Source: Streptococcus sp. LYSM12
GTDB taxonomy: Bacteria; Bacillota; Bacilli; Lactobacillales; Streptococcaceae
Assembly (NCBI RefSeq): GCF_004569635.1
Contig: NZ_SPOZ01000010.1
Coordinates: 17,580-81,579 of the forward strand
Reading direction: 5' to 3'
Length of the DNA: 64,000 bases
Shown: one piece after another, positions 12,348-21,211 of the stretch
How positions within the stretch are numbered: position 1 is the stretch's first letter
Layout of the letters: the number at the start of each line of letters is the position of its first letter
The notes under the pieces: model-generated
Told to the model about the DNA's origin: nothing
What the model saw: the letters and a program-made list of their open reading frames with translations, nothing else
The model's database searches: none
Position numbers and translations under genes: made by a program

Positions 12348-13223
12348 TCACTTCCCATATTTCTCTAATAATTTCAAACGAAACTCTAGCTCCTTGTAAC
12401 GTGTCATATTTCCTGCTTTTAACTCACTATCACGGTTTAACTGTGCCCGCCATTTATAGGCTGCTACTTCTCTTGATACATCAAAGCCAAGCAGGCTCAA
12501 GACTTCCAAGCGTTCTGCAACTGGTTGTGTCGAAAAAACAGTTGAAAGGTTGGTCGTTTGGGTCATACTTCCTGTATTGACACGATAGAGATAGCTTGAA
12601 CGATGCATGTAGGCAATCTTATCGGCCATTAGATAGGTTTTCCATGTTGTCTTATCATCTTCACCAAATCCATCTGTTGGATAGCGAATCGTTTCAAAAA
12701 GTGATGTTTTATATAACTTACACCAGGGAACTGTAAAGCAGAGGCTCAGATTGTGTGGATGTCCATACTGGAAAGCAAACCATTCCTCTGGTCTATAGAC
12801 TGCTTCATAGTAATCCTTATCTGTAATATGGAGATTGTAATGGCCTGTTTCCTCAACATACTGTGTAAAATTAGTAATAGCAATATCACTATCCGTACGA
12901 CGGAGCAGGTCATACAAATCTTCGATATGGTTGGGGTCAATCCAATCATCACTATCGACAAAAACAAGATAGTCTCCTGTCACCATATCCAAAGCACTGT
13001 TTCGAGCCGCTCCCAGCCCCTCATTTTGCTTCTTGTGAAGTACACGAATCCGACGATCTTGTACACACAGTTGCTCGATAAGTAAACCTGTGCCGTCTGT
13101 TGAGCCATCATTGATAACGACTATCTCCAGCTGGCTATATGTCTGCTTCATAATGCTTTCTATACACATCTTGAGATACTTTTCCCCATTATATACAGGA
13201 ACTACTACACTAATTTTTTCCAT
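12348..13223 (-). CDS. Family 2 glycosyltransferase, first gene of the cluster
   Basis: A 291-residue GT-A enzyme starting MEKISVVVPVYNG, with INDGSTD and FVDSDDWID. It is clearly paralogous to the enzyme at 8742-9620 (same length, shared C-terminal region around FTVPWCKLYK). AAGGTGG precedes the ATG. It heads a four-gene operon whose genes abut or overlap and which ends just upstream of the adhesin, so its substrate is probably the adhesin glycan. Confidence 0.86.
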   Translation of the reverse strand: MEKISVVVPVYNGEKYLKMCIESIMKQTYSQLEIVVINDGSTDGTGLLIEQLCVQDRRIRVLHKKQNEGLGAARNSALDMVTGDYLVFVDSDDWIDPNHIEDLYDLLRRTDSDIAITNFTQYVEETGHYNLHITDKDYYEAVYRPEEWFAFQYGHPHNLSLCFTVPWCKLYKTSLFETIRYPTDGFGEDDKTTWKTYLMADKIAYMHRSSYLYRVNTGSMTQTTNLSTVFSTQPVAERLEVLSLLGFDVSREVAAYKWRAQLNRDSELKAGNMTRYKELEFRLKLLEKYGK

Positions 13224-13323
13224 ATTTTTTCCACCTTATTCATTGACCTACATTCCATATTCGTTCACAAAAACTTTTTTCTATGCTACAAGTATAGTAT
13301 AGGACATTCGATAAATCACTTAC

Positions 13324-13352
13324 ATTATACTGCTAAACAATACTGCTTGCAA
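13324..13352 (-). promoter_or_regulatory. Promoter of the glycosyltransferase operon
   Basis: On the minus strand TTGCAA (13352-13347), a 17-nt spacer and TATAAT (13329-13324). The -35 hexamer is the same as that of the adhesin promoter, but the spacer lacks the G run. The predicted leader is about 95 nt. Confidence 0.65.
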
Positions 13353-13418
13353 TATCTTACATTTAGATTACAACTTACAACTGATATATAGATGCTTCCT
13401 AGTCTAATCACTCCTATC

Positions 13419-15254
13419 TCACCCAAACAAACTATCCATTATTAGTTCTAAATCACTTCGTTCATCTCGTTTTTTGATACCATCTTTGACGGCTAATACA
13501 TAGTCTGTAATAATCCCATCAACATCAGAGTTAACGAAAGTGTTTATTGATTCGTCTGTATTGACAGTCCATACAACAACTTTTTTTCCCTTTGCTTTTA
13601 GGAGGTCTACTTTGTCCGATGTAGCTTCACGCTCTTCCATAATGAGGTAGTCTCCTAACAAATGTTCAATCTGTCCAAGAGCAAAATAATAAAGGTAACC
13701 TGACTGGATTTCTGGATAGGTTGTTTCAATATATTCAATAAGCTGATAGTCAAGTGACAGTAAGACAGCCTTGTCTTCAATATGTTCTGCTTTGATAAGA
13801 GAAACCATGTCATCGACCATTTTAGTATCGGCTGTTTTGCCCTTTAATTCCATAAAGAGACCTATTTTACCCTTAGCAGCCTCTATTACTTCTTCAATGG
13901 TCGGTATTGGCTGTGCAACTTTGCTTGGATCAAAATGATTTTTGACAGTCAATGTCTTTATCTCCGCTAAGGTCATTTCTGAGGAGGTACGTGACTCACC
14001 AGAAACCCTTTGAAAATCCCCATCATGGTTTAAAACATAGGAGCCATCTTTCGTGCGTTGAATGTCAATTTCTGTCCAAGAAACACCTTCCTTTGCTGCT
14101 TCCTCAATCCCTTCAATAGTATTTTCTGCCCCTAAGTCGCCACCTCCACGATGTGCAATGATTGCAATATTCTGTTTCTTTTGATTAAAAATATCTTCAA
14201 AAAAGTAGGTAAAAAAGAATGAAGAAGAGAGATTAAAGGCCAGTAAGAGAACCAAAGTAATTGCAATGCCCACTTTACTACGCCATTTGATTTTGTGAGG
14301 GACGTTTTTTTCCCAAGCACTAGCTTTAACAGGTATTTTCAACTGAATAGGTTGGCCCTCTTTTTGATGATAGTCATAAAAAAGAGTCGTAACGTTCAGA
14401 ATAATGACTGGTGTCAATAGAAATGTTGAAAAAGCAATGACTTGTCCCAAAGATATGAGAATAAAAAAGAGTAAAAAACGAAAATCATGCTGATGATCAG
14501 CTAATCGAAGCAGAATGAATATGAGAAGACCAAAGATGATACTGGCAGGTATGTAGATAGTTGCAATCCATTTGAGCAATCCTAAACTGAAGTCTTTTAA
14601 AAATTGCTTTCCATATTTTCGAGTCAATTTCACAGACTGTTTTAAGGCATCAAAGGTCCTACTGCCCATGATGAGAATATAGTGAAAAACAAAAATAAAG
14701 CGATAACTAATATATGTTAACATGAGCAGGACAACACTATAGGAAACTATATAAACAGGGTTTCCGTAAATCACTGAAGTAATAAAGTTGGGAATCTGAA
14801 AATCTTTCATTGGAGATACAGTAATTCCTATCCCAAGCAGCAGAAAAATCAAGGAAATGTAAATCATCATTATCAGACCAGCAGGACTTAAAAATTGTTT
14901 AAGAGATTTTAAACCGACCCAAATCATATGCCGAGCAGTCATTTCAATCCTACCTTCTCGAATCAAGGCACTAATCAAAATAAAGCTATTCACATCTAAT
15001 CCTATTAAAACAATCATCATCACTAGCGTTACAAGCATTAAACCCAGTCCATTAAAGCTCAGTAAAAAAGATACAAAATCACCACTTGATAAAACTGTTC
15101 GTCCAGATTGAGCTAGAAGATAATCTAGGATAATCCTATAGATAGGATAGAAGAAAAGGCTTAAGAGACCCTTTGTTAATAATTGGTATTTGATAAATAA
15201 CCAGGTAGTTCTCCCCCTATAAGCAAGGGAGCTTGAAGCGTTCATAGTTGACAT
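13419..15254 (-). CDS. Membrane-anchored glycerophosphodiester phosphodiesterase
   Basis: A 611-residue protein. The first about 355 residues contain seven or eight hydrophobic segments. The rest is a GDPD domain with the expected catalytic set: HR at 368-369, E395, D397 and H410, followed by the AENTI motif context. By family it hydrolyses glycerophosphodiesters to glycerol 3-phosphate and an alcohol, probably on the outer membrane face during turnover of lipids or lipoteichoic acid. It appears to be a single-gene unit; AAGGAG sites precede the ATG. Confidence 0.88.
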   Translation of the reverse strand: MSTMNASSSLAYRGRTTWLFIKYQLLTKGLLSLFFYPIYRIILDYLLAQSGRTVLSSGDFVSFLLSFNGLGLMLVTLVMMIVLIGLDVNSFILISALIREGRIEMTARHMIWVGLKSLKQFLSPAGLIMMIYISLIFLLLGIGITVSPMKDFQIPNFITSVIYGNPVYIVSYSVVLLMLTYISYRFIFVFHYILIMGSRTFDALKQSVKLTRKYGKQFLKDFSLGLLKWIATIYIPASIIFGLLIFILLRLADHQHDFRFLLFFILISLGQVIAFSTFLLTPVIILNVTTLFYDYHQKEGQPIQLKIPVKASAWEKNVPHKIKWRSKVGIAITLVLLLAFNLSSSFFFTYFFEDIFNQKKQNIAIIAHRGGGDLGAENTIEGIEEAAKEGVSWTEIDIQRTKDGSYVLNHDGDFQRVSGESRTSSEMTLAEIKTLTVKNHFDPSKVAQPIPTIEEVIEAAKGKIGLFMELKGKTADTKMVDDMVSLIKAEHIEDKAVLLSLDYQLIEYIETTYPEIQSGYLYYFALGQIEHLLGDYLIMEEREATSDKVDLLKAKGKKVVVWTVNTDESINTFVNSDVDGIITDYVLAVKDGIKKRDERSDLELIMDSLFG

Positions 15255-16288
15255 ATTGATGATTCTCCTTAATTCTCCTTAAAGTGTTTTCTTTCCAATC
15301 TATATAGTCAGTATAGTTTATCATAAAGAAGTAATGAATTTCAATAAAATGATTAGCTACTAACATCAAGACAGGTCAAATCCGGTTAGAATTTTCTATA
15401 TAAGCATCTATCATCGCTCACTTAATTACTCTATGATTGTAGCAAATGCGATACCTATCCTCTCTTGAGAAATCTGTCACTGGCAACTAAAGGGTCTGCT
15501 ATAAGACAGAACAGTTGGTTTCAGTAATGAAGTTTATAAACATATCCATTATAGCAAACGGTCGTATCCCCTCTAAAATGACGAACTTTGAAATTCCTGC
15601 TTGACAGACAGGCCCTAGTGAAAAACTGACTATCTCTTCAAAACTACCCTTGAAACGACTGGTATAGCTGCTCCATACTCATCAACAATCAACATCTAAT
15701 TAACAAGGAAAAAATCTCTTGCCCAGACCAGGTGCCTCTAGCGTCTTTAAAGTAGACGCAAAGCACAAAAAGCGATGATTGCTCTTACCCATCAAATCTT
15801 AAAAATAGCTCGTTCCCTCTTAAGCGAAAACAGAACTTATTCCAATTTTTAGCCCAGAAAAAGACTACCAGAAACAACTAGTAGCCTAATATCCTTTTTC
15901 ACTTTGATGATAAAATGTTTCCACTTCAAAAAGGTAACTGGTAATGAAGTGTGACTTTCTGTTATATGCTCAACCATACATTTCTAAAGTCAATTTCTCA
16001 TATAGTTCAACAGCATACTTTTTGCAATAGATGCCCCATATCATCAGAGGGAGATTTTTCCATTCTTTTACATTTTCGTATAAAAGCTCGATTTTATAAC
16101 CAATTATACTGACAATTCCGACTTTCTTTATACTCGTCAGAAATCAAGATCTTGACATCATGACTGTATCCAACTCCCGGCTAACCGTCACCTTTCACTA
16201 CACCTCCATAATGAGGTAGGCAAAAAGGAGAAATTCGATGCCCTATCCTTGGGGAGAATGTGCCAGTTCCCCTTTGCTCTCTCAAAAA
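15255..16288. other. Long non-coding stretch with one transposase relic
   Basis: Apart from the decayed transposase end at 15721-15889 and the repeat copy beginning at 16289, I see no intact gene, RNA or terminator in this stretch. It looks like decayed insertion-sequence debris between two functional units. Confidence 0.5.
15721..15889 (+). pseudogene. Relic of a transposase C-terminus
   Basis: Two single-base homopolymer corrections (one extra A near 15769, one T fewer near 15850) join three frames into one peptide containing VDAKHKKAMIALTHQ and ending in QKQLVA before a TAA. The Lys-rich helix resembles the C-terminus of IS110/IS116-type transposases; the family assignment is a guess. No N-terminal part is recognisable. 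Confidence 0.35.
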
Positions 16289-16387
16289 TATAGTCCTTTA
16301 GTTTAACTTTTAATACTTCGTTCACTCGCTTTACCGTACTCTAGTACAGCCTGTAGCTCGTTACCGAATACTAAAAGCAAACTAAAA
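16289..16387. mobile_element. Dispersed MITE copy, inverted orientation
   Basis: The core (GTACTCTAGTACAGCCTGTAG...) is in the opposite orientation to all other copies. The left end TATAGTCCTTTAGTTT is intact and the right end has lost its outer bases. It lies just downstream of the ABC exporter operon. Confidence 0.75.
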
Positions 16388-16406
16388 CACCACAGATAAC
16401 AGCTTC

Positions 16407-18149
16407 CTATCCTACTTTCTGCTGAATCTCATACATCTGAGCATAGATACCCCCGATAGCGAGAAGCTCCTCATGGCTACCTCGCTCGGCAATACGCCCT
16501 TTATCAAGCACCAAAATCTGATCTGCATGTTGAATCGTAGACAGGCGATGAGCGATGATAAAGGTCGTCCGTCCCTCTTTTACCACTTCCATCGCATGTT
16601 GGATAATTTCTTCTGTCTCCGTATCAATGTGCGAAGTTGCTTCATCTAAAATCAAAATCTTAGGATTTGAATACAGAGTGCGGGCAAACGCAATCAGCTG
16701 CCGCTCGCCACTTGAAAATGCGGCCCCCTGTTCGACTACAGGCTCATCTATTCCCTTTTCAAGTCGTCCAAGTAAATCCTTGGCCCCAACCTTTTCCAGA
16801 GCTTCCACTATTTTCTTGCGATTCATATCTTCCTCATTCATGCTGACATTCGTTGCAATGGTACCTGTGAATAAATAAGGATCCTGAAGAACAATTCCCA
16901 TATGACTACGAACACTTTCTCGTGCATAGTCTTTGATATTTTGCCCATCAATCCAGACACCTCCCTGCTGGGAATCATAAAAGCGGTAAAGCAGGTTCAT
17001 AATAGAGGTCTTGCCTGAACCAGTATGACCAACAAGAGCAATGGTCTCGCTCTTTTCAACCTCAAAGGAAATATCCTGCAAAATAGGCTTATCTGCTTCG
17101 TAGGAAAAGTGAACATGATCAAAGACCACTCGACCATCTGTCACAGTTAGACTAGCCTCCCTATCATCTTCAACAGGTTCTTCTAAGAGGACTAACAAGC
17201 GTTTGCCTGTTTCCAAGGAACGCAACATATTAGGAAATTGCTGAATCAAGCGTCCCATGGCATCAAATACATCAGCAGTATAGCTGATATAGATAAAGAG
17301 AAGACCCGCTGTCAATTTCCATTGACCAGCTAAAAACCGTTGTCCGATAACCGTCAAAACGAGGGTAATAACCAAGTATTTGATGAACTCCGTCATATTC
17401 CAAGTTGCGATAGACTGCGCCCATATCACTCGATTCTCAGCCCGTTTCATCTTGTTAGCTGTCTCTTCAAAGTCTTCCATAATCGCTTCTTCCTGACCAT
17501 AGAGCTGAATAAGACCTGCTCCATTCATGGTTTCGTTCACCTTGGTATTAATTTCACTTCTAGCATCGTAAAAATCTTTCATAGGCTGGTCTGTCAAGCG
17601 TTTGTAGAAAAGTTGCAAACCATAAAATGCTGGCAACAAGGTTAGTAAAACAAGACCCAGGGTCATATTCATATAAAAAATAATTCCATAGGTAAAGATG
17701 AGACGCACCAAGTTATTAAAGATATAAACTAAGGTCGCATAAAACTGATTGCGCAAGGTTTCCGTATCGTTGACAACCCGTGTAGCAACTTTGCCTGCTG
17801 GCTTATCATCAAAATAAGAAATCGGTAAGCGCTGCATGTGCTCATAGGTACGATTACGCAGGATTTCTGCAATCCGATTGGCGCAATGCATGAGGATTCG
17901 CGTTGAGAGATAAAAGAAGAGACCACCGACAACATTTAAGCCCATATAAGCTGCCAGCTGTAGGAGAAAGTCCGCTTGATTAAAGACGAGACCCTTGCTC
18001 AAATCTGTCACCGGTCCATCAATCATTCGCTGCAAGAGGATCGGTGCTAGGCGCACCAGGACAGAAGCACCAAAATAGACGAGAACGCCCAGCCCAAACA
18101 AGCCTTTAACATGACGAATTTCTTTTAATAAAGTAACAATAATTCTCAC
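16407..18149 (-). CDS. ABC exporter half-transporter, canonical Walker B subunit
   Basis: A 580-residue half-transporter with an N-terminal membrane domain (six helices, to about 320) and a C-terminal ATPase with Walker A GHTGSGKTS and Walker B ILILDEATSHID. The catalytic Glu is present but the signature is degenerate, FSSGE in place of LSGGQ. It overlaps the upstream partner by 4 nt. Together they form a heterodimer of the BmrCD/LmrCD type; multidrug or peptide export is the family expectation. Confidence 0.88.
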   Translation of the reverse strand: MRIIVTLLKEIRHVKGLFGLGVLVYFGASVLVRLAPILLQRMIDGPVTDLSKGLVFNQADFLLQLAAYMGLNVVGGLFFYLSTRILMHCANRIAEILRNRTYEHMQRLPISYFDDKPAGKVATRVVNDTETLRNQFYATLVYIFNNLVRLIFTYGIIFYMNMTLGLVLLTLLPAFYGLQLFYKRLTDQPMKDFYDARSEINTKVNETMNGAGLIQLYGQEEAIMEDFEETANKMKRAENRVIWAQSIATWNMTEFIKYLVITLVLTVIGQRFLAGQWKLTAGLLFIYISYTADVFDAMGRLIQQFPNMLRSLETGKRLLVLLEEPVEDDREASLTVTDGRVVFDHVHFSYEADKPILQDISFEVEKSETIALVGHTGSGKTSIMNLLYRFYDSQQGGVWIDGQNIKDYARESVRSHMGIVLQDPYLFTGTIATNVSMNEEDMNRKKIVEALEKVGAKDLLGRLEKGIDEPVVEQGAAFSSGERQLIAFARTLYSNPKILILDEATSHIDTETEEIIQHAMEVVKEGRTTFIIAHRLSTIQHADQILVLDKGRIAERGSHEELLAIGGIYAQMYEIQQKVG

Positions 18150-19879
18150 TCTTCTTCTCCTTCCTGTCTTTGTTGACGTTGGTATTGCTCATAGTACCAT
18201 CCCCCTTGTTCCAAGAGTTGTGCTGGGCTTCCTTCTTCGATAATATATCCATCCTCTAAAACTAAGACCCAGTCTGCATGGTGCACCGCAGACAAGCGGT
18301 GGGTCACAATAATATTGGTCTTCCCCTTTCGCTCTCGCTGAATATTTTCAATAATCTGGCGCTCCGTTCTCGCATCCACTGCCGATAGAGAATCATCTAA
18401 GATAAGCAGGTCTGGATTTCGTAAGAAAGCACGAGCAATGGAAATTCGCTGCTTCTGCCCGCCTGAAATCGATACTCCTCGCTCCCCAATCATGGTTTCT
18501 ATCCCTTCTGACATTCGCTCCAAGTCCTTGGTAAAGTCTGCTGTATCGATGGCTTGAACAATCTCATCCAGCTGACTATCCTGTTTACCAAGGGCTATGT
18601 TTTCACGAACAGTTTTGGAAAAGAGAACATGCTCCTGAGGCACATAACCAATCTTATCTTCAATAGATGCCCGTTTGTAATCAAGTATCGAGTGCCCATT
18701 GAGGGTAAAACTACCACTACCAATCGGATATTGGCGCAAGAGCTGGCGAATCAAGGTCGTTTTCCCCGAACCTGTCTTTCCAACAATTCCAACCGTCTGA
18801 CCAGCTTTCAGGGTCCAGGAAATACCTGTTAGACTATTACGATCTGCCTGAGGATAACGAAAATCGTAGTCCTGAAAGGTTATCTCACGTAGGTCTCCCA
18901 GCTGCTCTGTACCGTCTTCTTCCATATCATCTCCCGTATCCACCAATTCCTGTAATTTAGCAAACGAGGTTTTTCCTGTCTGGTAGACCAAGATAAAGTC
19001 AGACAGCATCCAAAAAGGTTCTAAAAGCGACACCGTGTACAGTTGCAAAGCAATCACTTGTCCGAGCGAGACCTGCCCTTGCTCTAAAAAAATAGCTCCC
19101 AGCCCTAAAATTACAATCGTTGCCAGTCCCAATAAAATCGTTGTCATGGGATTATACAAAGATTGAAGGGCCATGATATTGTCCCCACGAAGCGCGAGAT
19201 TACGGGTCCGTTCTTGGAACTTACGCTTCTGCTGTTCTTTCTTGCTGTAGGCTCTCGTAACACGAATTCCCTCAACCACTTCCAAAACTTCATCATTCAA
19301 ATCTGCGATTGCTTCTCGATTAGCTGCAACTGCCTGTTCTTGTCGTTGCCCAATCATATAAATAGCCACAACCAAAATCAGCATTGGAATCAAAGCCGCA
19401 AGACTAATCTGCCAAGAGATGAAAAACATAGTTGGAATAATAAAGGCAATCATCCCACCTGCATAGACAACAATCATGAGACCGTAGCCTACCATGTCCA
19501 TCAACCCCTCCACATCCGTTGAAAACCGTGTCATCACATCTCCCGAACGAAATTTTTCATAAAATGGTGTTCGCATGACTACTAACTTGTGAAAAGAACG
19601 TTGCTGCATATCAAATTTAAACTGCACCGACGACTGAAATAACTTTAAATGCCAAATATAGGCCGTAACATACGTTAGGATGGTCACCCCTAGTAAAATC
19701 AGCATATCCTGCATCAAACTAGCTAAGGTTAAACTTCCTTGACCAATCCTGTCTACCAAGCCCTGAATAATCCTTGTTGGTACCAATAAACAAGCATCAT
19801 AAACTATCAAAGTAATAGCAACCAGCAAGTATATCCACTTGTGCTGCCTTACATACCGAATAATCAGTCCTATCATCAT
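18146..19879 (-). CDS. ABC exporter half-transporter, degenerate Walker B subunit
   Basis: A 577-residue half-transporter. Its ATPase has Walker A GKTGSGKTT and the canonical signature ISGGQ, but Walker B reads LLILDDSLSAVDA, with Asp replacing the catalytic Glu. Paired with the 580-residue partner, this gives one hydrolysing site and one degenerate site, the known asymmetry of heterodimeric exporters. The ATG is preceded by AAGGAG. Its transcription must first pass the leader-peptide attenuator at 19915-20035, suggesting induction by ribosome-targeting compounds. Confidence 0.88.
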   Translation of the reverse strand: MMIGLIIRYVRQHKWIYLLVAITLIVYDACLLVPTRIIQGLVDRIGQGSLTLASLMQDMLILLGVTILTYVTAYIWHLKLFQSSVQFKFDMQQRSFHKLVVMRTPFYEKFRSGDVMTRFSTDVEGLMDMVGYGLMIVVYAGGMIAFIIPTMFFISWQISLAALIPMLILVVAIYMIGQRQEQAVAANREAIADLNDEVLEVVEGIRVTRAYSKKEQQKRKFQERTRNLALRGDNIMALQSLYNPMTTILLGLATIVILGLGAIFLEQGQVSLGQVIALQLYTVSLLEPFWMLSDFILVYQTGKTSFAKLQELVDTGDDMEEDGTEQLGDLREITFQDYDFRYPQADRNSLTGISWTLKAGQTVGIVGKTGSGKTTLIRQLLRQYPIGSGSFTLNGHSILDYKRASIEDKIGYVPQEHVLFSKTVRENIALGKQDSQLDEIVQAIDTADFTKDLERMSEGIETMIGERGVSISGGQKQRISIARAFLRNPDLLILDDSLSAVDARTERQIIENIQRERKGKTNIIVTHRLSAVHHADWVLVLEDGYIIEEGSPAQLLEQGGWYYEQYQRQQRQEGEEE

Positions 19880-19914
19880 CTTCTCCTTACATTTCTAAAA
19901 AAAGCACACAAAAA

Positions 19915-19943
19915 ACCCGAGATAGATTAGCTCCATCCCGAGT
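19915..19943 (-). terminator. Attenuator terminator in the ABC exporter leader
   Basis: On the minus strand a 12-bp stem (outer ACTC/GGGT, inner GGGATGGA/TCTATCTC with G-T pairs) closes a 5-nt loop and runs straight into T6. It sits between the leader-peptide stop and the exporter ATG, so it would end transcription before the structural genes unless disrupted. A GGCTCC inside the leader peptide gene can pair with GGAGC of the stem, a possible antiterminator. Confidence 0.72.
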
Positions 19944-19966
19944 CCCTAAAGTCTACCAAAAAGACA

Positions 19967-20035
19967 CTAAGGCCAATACTTAGAAAGGAGCCTATTGCAA
20001 AAAACATAACTAGTCATTCCTACACTGTTATTCAT
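19967..20035 (-). CDS. 22-residue leader peptide of the ABC exporter operon
   Basis: The ATG at 20035 has a strong AAAGGAG site 7 nt upstream. The peptide begins MNNSVGMTSY, ends LLSKYWP and stops at TAG. It lies between a strong promoter and an intrinsic terminator ahead of a multidrug-type exporter, the layout of B. subtilis BmrB, where stalling of ribosomes in the leader prevents terminator formation. Function is inferred from position; I do not recognise the peptide itself. Confidence 0.65.
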   Translation of the reverse strand: MNNSVGMTSYVFCNRLLSKYWP

Positions 20036-20070
20036 TGTTGTTCTCCTTTCATTTTATATATACACGTATC

Positions 20071-20098
20071 ATTCTAGCAGAATCTATAAGAATGTCAA
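20071..20098 (-). promoter_or_regulatory. Promoter of the leader peptide and ABC exporter operon
   Basis: On the minus strand TTGACA (20098-20093), a 16-nt spacer, and TAGAAT (20076-20071). The consensus -35 indicates strong constitutive initiation, as expected when control is exerted later by attenuation. Confidence 0.7.
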
Positions 20099-20224
20099 GA
20101 ATTACTTGTTTTGTTAAACGTATGAACTTAAAATTTCCAAACCTTTAGTAATAAGGCAAGCCTTTTAGTTTTGTAAGAAGTATTCCTAAGAGGAAGAAGG
20201 TACAGCATTCCCATTTTTAGAACA

Positions 20225-20330
20225 TATAGTCTTTTAGTCTACTTTTAGTACTAGGCAACGAGTCGCAGGTAGTACTAGAGTACAGCAAGACGAGTTAACG
20301 AAGTAATAAAAGATAAACGAAACAACTATA
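20225..20330. mobile_element. Dispersed MITE copy, subfamily II
   Basis: 106 bp with the core AACGAGTCGCAGGTAGTACT and ends TATAGTC...AACTATA. It lies between the ABC exporter promoter and the tRNA-Thr terminator. Confidence 0.8.
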
Positions 20331-20455
20331 ATAACTAATGTTCATTGACTATTGCTTCCCTTGCTAAACTTCAGTCCTACTTTCAACTTGGAAATAAGGA
20401 TTTTTATAGAATGTTTGACAGATTTTCCAAAATCTGGGTAGAAATAACAAAAAAA

Positions 20456-20470
20456 CCTTGACACACAAGG
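20456..20470 (-). terminator. Terminator of tRNA-Thr
   Basis: CCTTG/CAAGG hairpin, extended by flanking A/T pairs, followed by a T run on the minus strand, just after the tRNA 3' end. Confidence 0.7.
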
Positions 20471-20485
20471 CTTTTTGTTATTTCA

Positions 20486-20558
20486 TGCTAGTTGCCGGGA
20501 TTGAACCGGCGACCTCATCCTTACCATGGATGCGCTCTACCGACTGAGCTAAACCAGC
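20486..20558 (-). tRNA. tRNA-Thr (anticodon GGT)
   Basis: 73 nt fold into a full cloverleaf: acceptor stem GCTGGTT/AACTAGC, D-arm with TAGCTCAGTCGGTAGAGC, anticodon loop ATGGTAA, T-arm GGTTCAATCC, discriminator A. CCA is not encoded. The 3' end points left, away from the conjugation module, so the module is not in the usual position for integration into a tRNA 3' end. Confidence 0.95.
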
Positions 20559-20569
20559 GATACCGTAAC

Positions 20570-20598
20570 AGTATACCAAGAAATCAATCATTTGTCAA
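20570..20598 (-). promoter_or_regulatory. Promoter of tRNA-Thr
   Basis: On the minus strand TTGACA (20598-20593), a 17-nt spacer and TATACT (20575-20570), ending 11 nt before the tRNA 5' end. Confidence 0.75.
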
Positions 20599-20828
20599 TT
20601 ACTCCCGCAAATTTTTTATTTCTATCGAGCATTATCAGCATTCTCCGAATAAAACATGAAAACATCCCAGTAAGTTTTTTACTTTTTCTGTGATTTCTTC
20701 TTCATAAAATACTTACCAGAAGCCATTTCTTCTTTTAAAGTAGTTGAATTGAGGAAATCAGCCACCGATTATCCCTCCTTACTCAATCCCACCTCTTTAG
20801 TAGGAGAGCGATTCGTTTGGTAAGACCA
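20599..20828. other. Short gap between tRNA-Thr and the disrupted operon end
   Basis: No gene is seen here. Positions just beyond 20829 hold the displaced C-terminal codons of the disrupted gene at 20829-21211. Confidence 0.4.
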
Positions 20829-21211
20829 CTATCTATCCAAAAGAGAATAACCATTTGAAAAAACTGCCCTCTTTGGTTTGAAGTGCCCAAAATCCACCAA
20901 GGCCTCATCCACCGTCCCCTCAAGGGGAAATGATGTACTCCTCTTGTCCAATATAGTCTTTTCGTTTGCTTTTAGTACTAGGCAAGGAGCTGCAGGCTGT
21001 ACTAGAGTACGGCAAAGCGAGTTAACGAAGTAATAAAAGATAAACTAAATGACTATAATCGACCATTCTCTTCCAGATAAAAGATGTCAAAGCTAGCACT
21101 TGTCTGTTTCTTTTTCCGCCTGGCATGTAACAGATCCAACTCCAGGAGTAACTCGTCACGGGTATTGACCTGAAAGTGACTATAAGTCACTTGATTCTGT
21201 ACTTGAAACAT
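20829..21211 (-). pseudogene. Last gene of the conjugation operon, split by a MITE
   Basis: The ATG at 21211 with GAGGAGG upstream starts a peptide (MFQVQNQVTYSHF...) that now stops after 52 residues at a TAG inside the element end. Deleting 104 bp (the element plus one TA) rejoins GGTCGA-TTA-TTGGAC in frame and gives a 92-residue protein ending in NGYSLLDR at 20829. The function is unknown. The start overlaps the upstream coiled-coil gene. The truncated 52-residue form may still be made. Confidence 0.75.
20952..21057. mobile_element. Dispersed MITE copy inserted in a conjugation-operon gene
   Basis: 102 bp plus a TA at each side. The terminal inverted repeats are TAGTC(T/A)TTT(C/A)GTTT-like. 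Subfamily I core AAGGAGCTGCAGGCTGTACT. It is nearly identical and in the same orientation to the copy at 35266-35371 on the other side of the conjugation module. Confidence 0.88.

Noticed and set aside
12753..13302. Plus-strand frames opposite the first glycosyltransferase gene
   Set aside because: Shadows of a well-supported minus-strand gene.
20486..20558. tRNA-Thr as attachment site of the conjugation module
   Set aside because: The tRNA 3' end faces away from the module, and no duplicated 3' end is seen on the far side.
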